Shown here piece by piece: positions 54,974 to 63,742 of a stretch of DNA of 64,000 nt. This DNA is from Streptococcus equinus (GTDB lineage Bacteria > Bacillota > Bacilli > Lactobacillales > Streptococcaceae). A model generated the notes under the pieces. The model ran no database searches, had not been told where the DNA came from, and worked only from the letters and a program-made list of their open reading frames with translations. Location: assembly GCF_900104225.1 (NCBI RefSeq), contig NZ_FNJK01000002.1, forward strand, positions 62,001-126,000, in the 5' to 3' direction. The position numbers and the translations under genes are program-made. The stretch's first letter is position 1; each line of letters opens with the position of its first letter.

Positions 54974-55001
54974 TAGGCATTTGTCTATCCTCTTTTTACG
55001 T
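54974..55001 (+). terminator. Terminator of sodA
   Basis: AGAGGATAG and CTATCCTCT pair and are followed by TTTTT. Confidence 0.85.
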
Positions 55002-55042
55002 CTAAATATGATATAATAGCAAGGAATAGGGAGGAATTTTGC

Positions 55043-55768
55043 ATGTCAGGACATAATAAATGGAGCAAAATTAAAAACAAAAAAGGTGAAGCAGATGCTA
55101 AACGTGGTGCGATTTTCAATAAATTGTCACGTGAAATTTTTGTAGCTGCTAAAGCTGGTGGTGGCGATCCATCAATGAACGCCAGCCTTCGTATGGTTTT
55201 GGATAAAGCGCGTGCGGCTAATATGCCAAAAGATAACATCAATCGTGCGATTAAGAAAGCAACAGATGTTGGCGATACAACAAATTACGACGAAATCACT
55301 TATGAAGGTTATGGACCTGGTGGGGTAGCTATCCTCGTTCACACCTTAACTGACAACAAAAAACGTACAGATGCGAACATGCACACTATTTTCACACGTA
55401 ATGGCGGTAACATGGGCTCAACTGGTTCAGTTGCTTACATGTTTGACCGTAAAGGTTACATTGTCATTGACCGTGAAAATCTAGACTTGGATGAAGATAG
55501 CATGCTTGAGTTGATTTTGGATGCTGGGGCAGAAGATTTGAAAACATCAGATGACGCTTTTGAAATCTTCACTGAACCAAAAGAATTTCCAGCCGTTAAA
55601 GAAGCTTTGCAAGCACAAAATCTTGAATTCGCGCAAGCTCAACTTAGCATGATTCCACAAAACTATGTTAGCCTTGATCAAGAACAAGCAGACATTTTGG
55701 AAACATTGGTCGATAAACTCGAAGATGACGATGATGTTCAAGATGTTTACACAAACATGGCTGACTAA
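55043..55768 (+). CDS. YebC/PmpR (TACO1) family protein
   Basis: The 241-residue protein begins MSGHNKWSKIKNKKGEADAKRG, the hallmark of the family, and keeps the middle motif TEPKEFPAVKEALQ. Family members act as transcriptional regulators or, as shown for several bacteria, as translation factors on proline-rich stretches. It is preceded by TATAAT near 55014 and GGGAGG. Confidence 0.92.
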   Translation: MSGHNKWSKIKNKKGEADAKRGAIFNKLSREIFVAAKAGGGDPSMNASLRMVLDKARAANMPKDNINRAIKKATDVGDTTNYDEITYEGYGPGGVAILVHTLTDNKKRTDANMHTIFTRNGGNMGSTGSVAYMFDRKGYIVIDRENLDLDEDSMLELILDAGAEDLKTSDDAFEIFTEPKEFPAVKEALQAQNLEFAQAQLSMIPQNYVSLDQEQADILETLVDKLEDDDDVQDVYTNMAD

Positions 55769-55770
55769 TA

Positions 55771-55811
55771 ATGAAAAAAGAACTTCGATTTTTTTCGAAG
55801 TTCTTTTTGTG
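55771..55811. terminator. Bidirectional terminator between yebC and queA
   Basis: AAAAGAACTTCGA and TCGAAGTTCTTTT pair around a T-rich loop, with T runs on both strands. Confidence 0.85.
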
Positions 55812-55817
55812 TGTTTA

Positions 55818-56846
55818 TTATTTTACAAACATAGCATCGCCAAAGCTAAAGAAGCGGTAGCGCTCATCGATGGCGTGTTGGTAAGCTTCTAGGACGAATT
55901 CACGTCCGGCAAAAGCTGAAACCAACATCACAAGTGTTGATTTTGGTAAGTGGAAGTTTGTTGAAAAGGCATCAACCACTTTAAATTCATAACCTGGTTT
56001 GATGAAGATGTTTGTCCAACCGCTGTCAGCTTTGATTTCGCCGTTGAATTTTGAACCGATGGTTTCAAGGGTACGAATTGAAGTTGTTCCAACCGCAACA
56101 ACACGTCCACCAGCAGCTTTTACGTTGCGAAGGGTTTGGGCAGCTTCTTCAGACAAGCGGTAGAATTCAGAGTGCATTTCGTGTTCTTCAACATTATCAA
56201 CAGAAACTGGACGGAATGTTCCAAGTCCAACGTGAAGTGTCACGTAGACAAGTTTTACGCCTTTTGCTTCAATTTTTTCAAGCAATTCTTTGGTGAAGTG
56301 CAGTCCAGCAGTTGGAGCGGCAGCAGAACCATTTTCTTTGGCATAGACTGTTTGATAACGGTCTGGGTCATCCAATTTTTCGTGAATGTATGGTGGCAAT
56401 GGCATTTCACCAAGGCTTTCCAAAACTTCAAGGAAGATACCATCGTAGTCGAATTCAACGATACGACCACCGTGATCCAATTCTTCTACAACTGTGGCAG
56501 TCAAACGACCATCACCAAATGATACTTTTGCTCCCACGCGCAAGCGTTTAGCTGGTTTTGCCAAAACTTCCCATTGGTCGCCTTCAGTATTTTTCAAGAG
56601 AAGCAATTCAACGTGACCGTGTGTATCAGGTTTTTCACCGTAAAGACGAGCTGGAAGAACGCGTGTGTTGTTCATGACAAGAGCGTCACCAGGATTTAGC
56701 TCATCAAGAATGTGGTCGAAGTGTGCATCAACCATCTCGTGTGTTTTGTGGTCAATGACTAAAAGTTTAGAACTATCTCGTTTTTCAAGAGGTGTTTGGG
56801 CAATTAACTCCTCTGGTAAATTAAAATCAAAATCGTCGGTATGCAT
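55818..56846 (-). CDS. queA: S-adenosylmethionine:tRNA ribosyltransferase-isomerase
   Basis: QueA makes epoxyqueuosine in tRNA from preQ1 and SAM. The 342-residue protein begins [30 protein letters not shown] and has [25 protein letters not shown] and the C-terminal [16 protein letters not shown]. Length is normal. It is a single gene read towards yebC. Confidence 0.96.
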   Translation of the reverse strand: MHTDDFDFNLPEELIAQTPLEKRDSSKLLVIDHKTHEMVDAHFDHILDELNPGDALVMNNTRVLPARLYGEKPDTHGHVELLLLKNTEGDQWEVLAKPAKRLRVGAKVSFGDGRLTATVVEELDHGGRIVEFDYDGIFLEVLESLGEMPLPPYIHEKLDDPDRYQTVYAKENGSAAAPTAGLHFTKELLEKIEAKGVKLVYVTLHVGLGTFRPVSVDNVEEHEMHSEFYRLSEEAAQTLRNVKAAGGRVVAVGTTSIRTLETIGSKFNGEIKADSGWTNIFIKPGYEFKVVDAFSTNFHLPKSTLVMLVSAFAGREFVLEAYQHAIDERYRFFSFGDAMFVK

Positions 56847-57009
56847 AATCTAACATGTTTCCTTAATATTTTATTCTCAACTAATCATTATAACACGATA
56901 AGCATTTTCCGTCATCTGGTCGAGTTTTAATTGTAACAATTCTAAAGAGGTGGTATAATGAGAACAACAAAGAAAACGCTTAAAAATTAATGGAAAGTGA
57001 TGAAAAAAG

Positions 57010-57516
57010 ATGAAAGAAAAAATTGGAGATTACGCGAAATCAATCGTCTATGGCGGTATGGATGGTATTGTTACAACATTTGCGGTCGTTGCTGGAGCGG
57101 TCGGTGGTAATTTAGGAGTCACACCGATTGTAATTCTTGGCTTTTCAAATCTTTTAGCTGATGGTTTTTCAATGGCAGTTGGAGATTATCTAAGTTCAAC
57201 GACAGAAGAATCAGTTGTAAAAGGTAAGGCAGTTAAGAATGCTGGGGCAACTTTCCTTTCATTCATATTTTTTGGCTTGATTCCTCTTTTGTCATATCTT
57301 TTGATTAATGTTTTTAGCATTTTCAAAGTCCATACTTTTATGATGGCTTGTATTTTAGTATCGCTAGCGCTAACCTTACTTGGATTTGTCAAAGCTTTGA
57401 TAACAAAGAAAAGCAAATTCAAAGAAATTTTTAGAACCTTATTGATTGGTTTAATCGCTGCTTTATTTGCTTATTATGTTGGTGACTTTTTAGGGCAGTT
57501 AGCTGGAACTAGATAA
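57010..57516 (+). CDS. Short VIT1/CCC1-family metal transporter
   Basis: A 168-residue membrane protein with about five helices, matching VIT1/CCC1 iron/manganese transporters at KSIVYGGMDGIVTTFAVVAGA and LLADGFSMAVGDYLSSTTEE. Full-length members have about 230 residues and a cytoplasmic Glu/Met-rich metal-binding region after the second helix. Here SSTTEESVVKGKAVKNAGATFLSF joins helix 2 almost directly to helix 3, so that region is missing. The frame is intact. Direction and metal are not known. Confidence 0.82.
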   Translation: MKEKIGDYAKSIVYGGMDGIVTTFAVVAGAVGGNLGVTPIVILGFSNLLADGFSMAVGDYLSSTTEESVVKGKAVKNAGATFLSFIFFGLIPLLSYLLINVFSIFKVHTFMMACILVSLALTLLGFVKALITKKSKFKEIFRTLLIGLIAALFAYYVGDFLGQLAGTR

Positions 57517-57525
57517 GGAGCTTCC

Positions 57526-57558
57526 ACTCATCTCAGATGGGTGGATTTTTTTAATGTT
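57526..57558 (+). terminator. Terminator of the VIT1-like gene
   Basis: CCACTCATCT and AGATGGGTGG pair and are followed by ATTTTTTT. Confidence 0.85.
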
Positions 57559-57602
57559 GCACTATTTACTCATTAAAAAGTAATTTAGATAATGTAAACT
57601 AA

Positions 57603-58019
57603 AAAGAGTATGAATCTCATCCATTTTATGAGTATTATAATTCAATATTGAAATACAATATATTAGAGAGTGACTTGATTAAAAGTCTGAAAAATACTGA
57701 CTTGGAATATGTTTTTGTTGATGGCTTGAAGAATCAACTATTTGAAACTATTATTTATTTATCACTCAAGTCACTTGTTTTGGACATAAACTATTTTTCT
57801 AAGAATTTTTCTGATAAAGAAGAAGCATATAAGAAATATATTTCCTATCCAAAGCAAAAGAGTGGTATCGATAATTTTTTGTGTGCCATAATTGTGTATA
57901 TGATGGATTCAGGAAAAATTGTTGATTGTGGAAATCATAATAATTTGTACAACAAAAATATGTCATATAGACAAATGTACGATTCATACATGAATAAATA
58001 CCAAAAAAGGAGTGAATAA
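57603..58019 (+). pseudogene. Lantibiotic locus scar: LanM N-terminal fragment joined to LanT C-terminal fragment
   Basis: The frame is open from 57603 with no ATG. Its first part (HPFYEYYNSILKYNI, LKNQLFETIIYLSLKSLVLD, INYFSK) resembles the N-terminal region of LanM lanthionine synthetases. The last third (IVYMMDSGKIVDCGNHNNLYNKN..YRQMYDSY) is the typical tail of an ABC exporter ATPase such as LanT. The junction lies near YPKQKSGIDNFLC. About 130 residues remain of two proteins that together should exceed 1,500. The next gene starts two bases after the stop, as a salX gene would follow salT. A fusion by deletion is the simplest reading. It is unlikely to be functional. Confidence 0.72.
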
Positions 58020-58021
58020 AC

Positions 58022-58759
58022 ATGGTACAATTAGAACTAAAAAATGTTTGTAAAAAATATACTGGTCAATCTCGCTATGCGTTAGATCATATTAATTTAG
58101 CAGTTGAAAAAGGTGATTTTGTAGCCATTATGGGGAGAAGTGGAAGCGGTAAAACAACATTTTTAAATGCTGCTTCAACTATTGATAGTATTGATAGTGG
58201 TGATATTTTTTGTGGTGGTAAAAATATTAGTCACCTTAATGATAATGAGGCAACTGAATTTAGAAAAAATAATGTTGGGTTTGTTTTTCAAGATTACATG
58301 TTATTAGATAGTTTAACTATTAGAGAAAATATCGCAGTTGCTTTATCTCTTCAAAATGTTGATAGGGCAAAAATAGACAGTAGAATTGATGACTATGCAA
58401 TGGAGTTAAACTTATATGACCAGTTAGAAAAATATCCATATCAATTGTCAGGGGGACAGAAACAGAGAGCAAGTATTATTAGAGCAGTTATAAAAAATCC
58501 GGATATCGTCTTTGCTGATGAGCCGACAGGAGCATTAGATTTAAAATCATCAGAAGATACAATGAAGTTATTGAGTAAAATTAATCGAGTATTTAATGTC
58601 ACTATCTTAATGGTTACTCATGATGTTTTATCAGCTTCTTATGCTAACCGAGTGGTTGTTTTAAAAGATGGTCAATTTGATAAAGAAATCATAAAATCAG
58701 AATGTGGTTCTTCATATCATGATGAAATTAGCCAAGCATTATCAAAAGTAGGTGAATAA
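58022..58759 (+). CDS. SalX-like lantibiotic/antimicrobial peptide ABC transporter ATPase
   Basis: A 245-residue MacB/BceA-type ATPase with Walker A GRSGSGKTTF, signature LSGGQKQRA, Walker B DIVFADEPTGALD and H-loop MVTHD. Encoded with an FtsX-like permease and a two-component system, it fits the immunity transporter SalX of salivaricin A loci. It overlaps the permease frame region by a few bases and follows the LanM/LanT remnant by two bases. A Bce-type bacitracin or other peptide detoxification transporter is the alternative. Confidence 0.83.
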   Translation: MVQLELKNVCKKYTGQSRYALDHINLAVEKGDFVAIMGRSGSGKTTFLNAASTIDSIDSGDIFCGGKNISHLNDNEATEFRKNNVGFVFQDYMLLDSLTIRENIAVALSLQNVDRAKIDSRIDDYAMELNLYDQLEKYPYQLSGGQKQRASIIRAVIKNPDIVFADEPTGALDLKSSEDTMKLLSKINRVFNVTILMVTHDVLSASYANRVVVLKDGQFDKEIIKSECGSSYHDEISQALSKVGE

Positions 58760-58760
58760 T

Positions 58761-60662
58761 ATGATTTGGACAATAACAAAAGCAAATATTATAAAAAATT
58801 TTTCACTTTATCGAGTCTATTTTTTAGCTACCATTGGACTTTTAAGTGTATTTACAGCATTTTTAACGTTTACTTCTGATAAGATGACTCTGGCAAAAAT
58901 AGCAGAGAGCGGGCAGGCTTCAGCGATAGCGAATATTTCGCTTGTTTTTTTGATTGTTTTTTTAACTATTTTTTTGATGTATTTCAATAATTTTTTCATC
59001 AAAAGAAGAAGTCATGAATTAGGAGCTATGGCTATTTTAGGATTTTCTAAACAAAAGTTAGTTACCCTACTAACTATGGAGAATCTTGTTATTTTATCGG
59101 TGAGTTATCTTATTAGTCTTATTGTTGGGCCGACTTTGTACTCAGTGGTAGTATCTCTTATTATTAATGTTTTAGGAATTGAAATATCAAATCAGTGGTT
59201 TATATCATCAGAGATGATTGTAAAATCTTTTGGAATTGTATTAATCATTTTTGTTATTAATTTTTTGATTAACATTAGTATTATCAAAGGTCAATCTTTG
59301 ATTGAGTTTGTTAATTATTCTAAAAAAGCTGAAAAACAAATTAAGGTGAAAAGGATTCGTTCAATTTTAGCAATTATGGCTTTAGGAGCTGCATATTGTT
59401 TGTGTTTAACAAGCATGTTTAGTGTGACACAGCGTATCTGGTTGAAAATAGGGATTATGCCAATTTCATTTTTAGTGATTATTCTTATTTCACTAGGAAG
59501 TATTTTTACAATTCGTTATGGTCTAGTTTTTATACTATCCCTTTTAAAGAAAAATCGAAAAAAACTCTATCAACCGGTAGCTAATGTTGTATATCCTAAA
59601 CTTAGTTTTAGAATTGCAACAAAAAGTAAATTATTAATCATTTTAAGTGGGCTTTTAACATTGACGATTGTTATTAGTGGTATGATGGTAATGCTTATTA
59701 CTTATAGTGTGAATGGTATTAGCCGTTTAAACCCATCAGTTATTGAATATAATTTACAGGATGAAAATGAATCGGTTAACATTGATAAAATTCTTAGTAA
59801 GTATCAAGTAAGTCAATTAGATATTCACCTTTTAAGACTTAATAGCAATCCTGAAATAACTATTACAGATAGTGGACAAACAATACCATATTTTGACTTG
59901 GTAAAATATAGTGATTATGAGCATCTTGCTAAAGTTCAAGGAAAAAAAGTATTGGCTGATACATCAGCTCCTCTGTTAATTAACTATTATCCTACTAAAA
60001 AAAGTTTAGGAAAAACATTTAAATTTGAAAATGGTAGTGAAGTAACTGTAAAAAAAGTAACAACTGATAATATTTTTAGTTTTGCAACTAGTGTGACTAC
60101 TCTGGTTGTGAGTGATAAATTTTATGATAATTTGAGAGAAAGTTATCCAAGTAAGGAAATGATAATTAGAACTTTTAATGGGAATGATATTCGTCATAGT
60201 AAAACTTTTTATGAAAAATTTAAGAATCTAGATGATGTTAAGAGTAGCTATGAGCGTGAATATCTAGTTAAAACGGGAAATATTTCAACTTATATCTTTA
60301 TTTCATTTTTATCAATACTGTTTGTTATTTGTACAGGAAGTATTTTGTACTTTACAAGTTTGGTTGAGATTATGGAAAATAAAGATGAATATTCTTATCT
60401 AAGTAAATTAGGATATAATGGACAGATGATTGATAAAATTCTTAAATGTGAAATTGGAGTATTGTTTGTTGTGCCTGTTTTAGTAGGTATTCTTAACGGA
60501 GGACTATTACTTATTTTTTACAAATATTTATTTACAGACAGTCTAGTAGCAAATCAAATTATTTTTGCTTCAATAGGGACTTGTTTATTAGTATTTTTAT
60601 TACTTTATTTCATTGTTTTCTTTTTGACAAATCGTTCAGCACGTTCTATAGTTAGAGTTTAA
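58761..60662 (+). CDS. SalY/BceB-like FtsX-family permease
   Basis: The 633-residue permease has one N-terminal helix, a helix trio typical of FtsX domains (TLWRRSHELGAMAILGFSK-like region after FNNFFIKRRSHELG), more helices to about residue 330, an extracellular domain of roughly 200 residues (from SVIEYNLQDENESVN to DVKSSYEREYL) and a final three-helix FtsX domain. The large loop is where Bce/Sal transporters contact their peptide. ATG 58761 follows AGGTGA. AGA-rich, AT-rich codons set the region apart. Confidence 0.82.
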   Translation: MIWTITKANIIKNFSLYRVYFLATIGLLSVFTAFLTFTSDKMTLAKIAESGQASAIANISLVFLIVFLTIFLMYFNNFFIKRRSHELGAMAILGFSKQKLVTLLTMENLVILSVSYLISLIVGPTLYSVVVSLIINVLGIEISNQWFISSEMIVKSFGIVLIIFVINFLINISIIKGQSLIEFVNYSKKAEKQIKVKRIRSILAIMALGAAYCLCLTSMFSVTQRIWLKIGIMPISFLVIILISLGSIFTIRYGLVFILSLLKKNRKKLYQPVANVVYPKLSFRIATKSKLLIILSGLLTLTIVISGMMVMLITYSVNGISRLNPSVIEYNLQDENESVNIDKILSKYQVSQLDIHLLRLNSNPEITITDSGQTIPYFDLVKYSDYEHLAKVQGKKVLADTSAPLLINYYPTKKSLGKTFKFENGSEVTVKKVTTDNIFSFATSVTTLVVSDKFYDNLRESYPSKEMIIRTFNGNDIRHSKTFYEKFKNLDDVKSSYEREYLVKTGNISTYIFISFLSILFVICTGSILYFTSLVEIMENKDEYSYLSKLGYNGQMIDKILKCEIGVLFVVPVLVGILNGGLLLIFYKYLFTDSLVANQIIFASIGTCLLVFLLLYFIVFFLTNRSARSIVRV

Positions 60663-60706
60663 AATATGATACAATGAAGAAAATTATATTTTAGTGGGAA
60701 TGAGAT

Positions 60707-62272
60707 ATGGAACAACTGATTAAAAATGGGAGTAAAAAATACTTAGGGGTCTTTGTTGTACTTTTTCAACAATTAATCACTTTGTTATTGTTGTTTTATG
60801 ACGAAAAAATTGATGGATTAATCTTTTCTGAAAAATTTGCTATTATTACGATTTTACTTGATGGTATTTTTGTATGGTTAGCTTCAGTTTTACGTCAAGA
60901 TAAAGATAGTATTTTTAAAAAGATTATTTTTATTATTTCTTTGACTATATGGCAATACTATTTTACAATATCAAATCATGATGTTTTCAATATAGTAGGA
61001 ATTCTTTTTCAGCCGTTGCTGATGTATGGATATACTGTAGAAATTATTAACTTGATACTATATAATCAAAAAGATTTTAAAAGAAAATTTGATACAGTAC
61101 TTATTAGTAGTATTTTAGTAACTATATTATGTTATTTTATTAATCCCTCTCTGTTTAATTTGTTATATTTCTTTATATTTGTTTTATTACATTTCTACCC
61201 ATTGTTATTATTGGTAGTTTATCATTCACATTTTAAGCAGGTTATTAGTCCAGTAAAAAAATCATGCCTCTATTTTGCAATTCTTCTACTGTTCATATTA
61301 AGTACTGAGTTTTACGGAGATGTACATGGTGTTAGTCCAATTTATACTAATTTAGGTTGGTATTTATTTCCTTCTATATTGGGAGTAATTTATTATTTTA
61401 GAACGATTCATGATAAACTTCGCTTGGAAATAAAGCGATGCTGGGGTGACTATCGACCAAGAGTTGAAGTATCACTGATATTTTTTATAATTGTATGGAT
61501 AATAGTTATTCGCTTTTTTATCACAGATTTTCTCTTATTTTTTGTTGTTACAAGTATCAATGTATTATTCATTTTGATGGTGCTATCATGGTCGATTTAT
61601 TATATATCTAAAATGAATGAGCGGGTAATGCTAATCGATGGACAGCGTTTGTCACGTTTTATGAAAACAGAAGAAAGTGTTCGACAGGATTTTTCGAATT
61701 ACCTTCATGATGATATTTTGCAAAATATTATAGCCGTTAAAAATTTACTAGCCTTGGAAAATCAAAAGCTTGCTAGTCAATATGTTGTTGAGGAATTAAA
61801 TGATTTAGTTGTTAGTATTCGAAATGAAATTGATTCCTATCATCCTATATTATTGCCAGAGAAAAATTTAAAGGATAATTATCAGATGCTTTTAGCTGAG
61901 TTAGTGCAAAAACGTAAGAGCAGTAGACAAATCATTTTTAATTGCTCTGATGACTTGTATTTGCTTCCTCCATATGATGTTATGGTATATCGATTTTTAA
62001 AAGAATTGACTAATAACGCAATTAAATATGCAACAAATGACAGTATTGATTTATCTTTAGATATTCAATCAGATACGATAGTAATTAAGCAATGGAATGA
62101 ATGTTTATGTCATAGAGAATCAATAACTTTTGGACGAGGGTTTAAATCAATTGAAGAAACCTTGTCAGCTTTTGGAGGAAATATTAGTGTTCGGATTAGT
62201 GACAACATCTTTGTAGTAAAAATTTTATTACCAGTAGATTGGAAATTATGTTATGAAAATTTTATTGATTGA
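60707..62272 (+). CDS. SalK-like membrane sensor histidine kinase
   Basis: A 521-residue kinase with about ten hydrophobic segments in the first 300 residues and no large extracellular domain. The HisKA_3 dimerisation region has the phospho-acceptor His in SNYLHDDILQNIIAVKNLL, and the ATPase domain shows the N-box ELTNNAIKYA and a degenerate G-box (FGRGFKSIEETL). This class pairs with NarL/LuxR-type regulators, and the regulator gene overlaps its end by 20 bases. It probably senses a lantibiotic or another cell-envelope peptide signal. Confidence 0.83.
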   Translation: MEQLIKNGSKKYLGVFVVLFQQLITLLLLFYDEKIDGLIFSEKFAIITILLDGIFVWLASVLRQDKDSIFKKIIFIISLTIWQYYFTISNHDVFNIVGILFQPLLMYGYTVEIINLILYNQKDFKRKFDTVLISSILVTILCYFINPSLFNLLYFFIFVLLHFYPLLLLVVYHSHFKQVISPVKKSCLYFAILLLFILSTEFYGDVHGVSPIYTNLGWYLFPSILGVIYYFRTIHDKLRLEIKRCWGDYRPRVEVSLIFFIIVWIIVIRFFITDFLLFFVVTSINVLFILMVLSWSIYYISKMNERVMLIDGQRLSRFMKTEESVRQDFSNYLHDDILQNIIAVKNLLALENQKLASQYVVEELNDLVVSIRNEIDSYHPILLPEKNLKDNYQMLLAELVQKRKSSRQIIFNCSDDLYLLPPYDVMVYRFLKELTNNAIKYATNDSIDLSLDIQSDTIVIKQWNECLCHRESITFGRGFKSIEETLSAFGGNISVRISDNIFVVKILLPVDWKLCYENFID

Positions 62273-62858
62273 TGATCATAAGCTTTTTGCAAAGAGTATT
62301 CAATTGATGTGTGAACAATTTGATGAAATTGATGTTTTGGATACTTTAACGATAAATTTTGATAATCTTGACATTAATTCAGCCTATTATGATATTGTTT
62401 TACTTGATATTAATTTAACAAATATTTCTAAGGAAAATGGCTTGGATTTAGCTGAAAAATTAATTCAGAAAAATCCTGAAATGAAGATTGCTATGTTAAC
62501 AGGTTATGTAAAATCAGTTTATGAGGAACGAGCTAAAAAAATTGGTGCCTATGGATTTATTGACAAAAATATTGAGCCAGATAAACTTTTGAGGGTTTTG
62601 AAAATAATTTATTCTGGAAGGAAATATTTTGAGTCTTACCAATGTAAAGAGTATCTAGAAGAATTAACCAAGCAAGAGGTTGTCATTTTAGATTTAAGTC
62701 GAAAAGGACATACTATAAAAGAAATTGAGGAGAAGCTTTACATAAGTCGTAGAACAGTATTTAACCATTTGAGTCATATCTATGAGAAATTGTCAGTGAA
62801 CAATAAGCAAGAAGCTATTTATAAAGCTGAGCAATTAGGCTACTTTATGGATTTTTAA
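62253..62858 (+). CDS. SalR-like LuxR/NarL-family response regulator
   Basis: A 201-residue regulator with a receiver domain (LLIDDHKLFAKS, phospho-acceptor Asp in IVLLDINLT, Lys in FIDKNI) and a LuxR-type helix-turn-helix (LSRKGHTIKEIEEKLYISRRTVFNHLSHIYEKLSV). It is coupled to the kinase gene by overlap. In salivaricin loci SalR activates the whole operon, so the ABC transporter genes upstream are likely targets here. Confidence 0.85.
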   Translation: MKILLIDDHKLFAKSIQLMCEQFDEIDVLDTLTINFDNLDINSAYYDIVLLDINLTNISKENGLDLAEKLIQKNPEMKIAMLTGYVKSVYEERAKKIGAYGFIDKNIEPDKLLRVLKIIYSGRKYFESYQCKEYLEELTKQEVVILDLSRKGHTIKEIEEKLYISRRTVFNHLSHIYEKLSVNNKQEAIYKAEQLGYFMDF

Positions 62859-62862
62859 CTGT

Positions 62863-62902
62863 AAAAAGGGTTTGGAATTTAAGTTTCAAACTCTTTTTTT
62901 AT
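62863..62902 (+). terminator. Terminator of the SalXYKR-like operon
   Basis: AGGGTTTGGAA and TTTCAAACTCT pair with two G-U pairs and are followed by TTTTTT. Confidence 0.75.
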
Positions 62903-62919
62903 TTCTCAAAACATTTTCC

Positions 62920-62973
62920 TTGACACGGATTGGTATATACCATATAATAATTTTAGATAAATGGTATATACCA
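62920..62973 (+). promoter_or_regulatory. nagB promoter with two NagR-type operators
   Basis: TTGACA (62920-62925), a 17-base spacer and TATAAT (62943-62948) are a full consensus promoter. TGGTATATACCA fills the spacer at 62931-62942 and recurs at 62962-62973, 31 bp further. Such palindromes are bound by GntR-family NagR in Firmicutes. Confidence 0.85.
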
Positions 62974-63005
62974 AAAAAAACAAAAGTAAGAATGAGGAAG
63001 TTGTT

Positions 63006-63710
63006 ATGAAAGTGATTAGTGTTAATGATCAAATTGAAGGTGGAAAAGTGGCATTTGCTTTGTTAAAAGGAGCTTTGGAAAATGGTGCTAAAACTTTAGG
63101 GCTTGCAACAGGCAGCACACCTCTTAGTTTTTATAAAGAATTGGCAAATAGTGACCTTGATTTTTCAGAAATGACAAGCATTAATCTTGATGAATATGTC
63201 GGCTTAGCAGCAGATAACGCACAAAGTTATCATCATTTTATGAAGGAAAATCTTTTCCAATATAAACCTTTCAAAAAAAGTTTTTTACCAAATGGTTTAG
63301 CAACTGACTTGCAAGCAGAAGCTCGCCGTTATAATCAAGTGATAGCTGAGCACCCAATTGATTTTCAAATTTTGGGGATTGGTCGAAATGGTCATATTGG
63401 TTTCAATGAACCTGGCACACCATTTGATATGACGACTCATATCGTCGATTTGGCTGAAGATACGATTGAGGCTAATAGCCGTTTCTTTGATAGCATGGAT
63501 GATGTTCCAAAACAAGCTATCTCAATGGGAATTAAATCTATTATGCAATCTAAAATGGTTGTTTTAATGGCTTATGGTAAGGACAAAGCTTATGCTATTA
63601 ACCAAATGATTAATGGACCGGTTAGTGAAGATTTGCCAGCAAGTGTTCTTCAACAACACTCAAATCTTGTGGTTATTGTGGATGAAGCAGCAGCGAGCGA
63701 ATTAGACTAA
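63006..63710 (+). CDS. nagB: Glucosamine-6-phosphate deaminase
   Basis: NagB converts GlcN-6-P to fructose-6-P and ammonia, turning amino sugars to glycolysis. The 234-residue protein begins [17 protein letters not shown] and has [27 protein letters not shown] and [17 protein letters not shown] with catalytic Asp, Glu and His. It is the short Gram-positive form. ATG 63006 follows GAGG by eight bases. Confidence 0.96.
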   Translation: MKVISVNDQIEGGKVAFALLKGALENGAKTLGLATGSTPLSFYKELANSDLDFSEMTSINLDEYVGLAADNAQSYHHFMKENLFQYKPFKKSFLPNGLATDLQAEARRYNQVIAEHPIDFQILGIGRNGHIGFNEPGTPFDMTTHIVDLAEDTIEANSRFFDSMDDVPKQAISMGIKSIMQSKMVVLMAYGKDKAYAINQMINGPVSEDLPASVLQQHSNLVVIVDEAAASELD

Positions 63711-63727
63711 AAAAATGCTTCAGAACA

Positions 63728-63736
63728 TGGTAAAAT
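63728..63736 (+). promoter_or_regulatory. Extended -10 abutting the pseudouridine synthase start
   Basis: TGG-TAAAAT ends 6 bases before ATG 63743. AGGAG lies only one base from the ATG, too close to work as a normal ribosome site. Confidence 0.45.
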
Positions 63737-63742
63737 AGGAGC

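Noticed and set aside
57648-58019. Reading the 123-residue frame from TTG 57648 as an intact small gene
   Set aside because: The frame continues upstream to 57603 with LanM-like residues, there is no good ribosome site, and its two halves resemble ends of two different large proteins.
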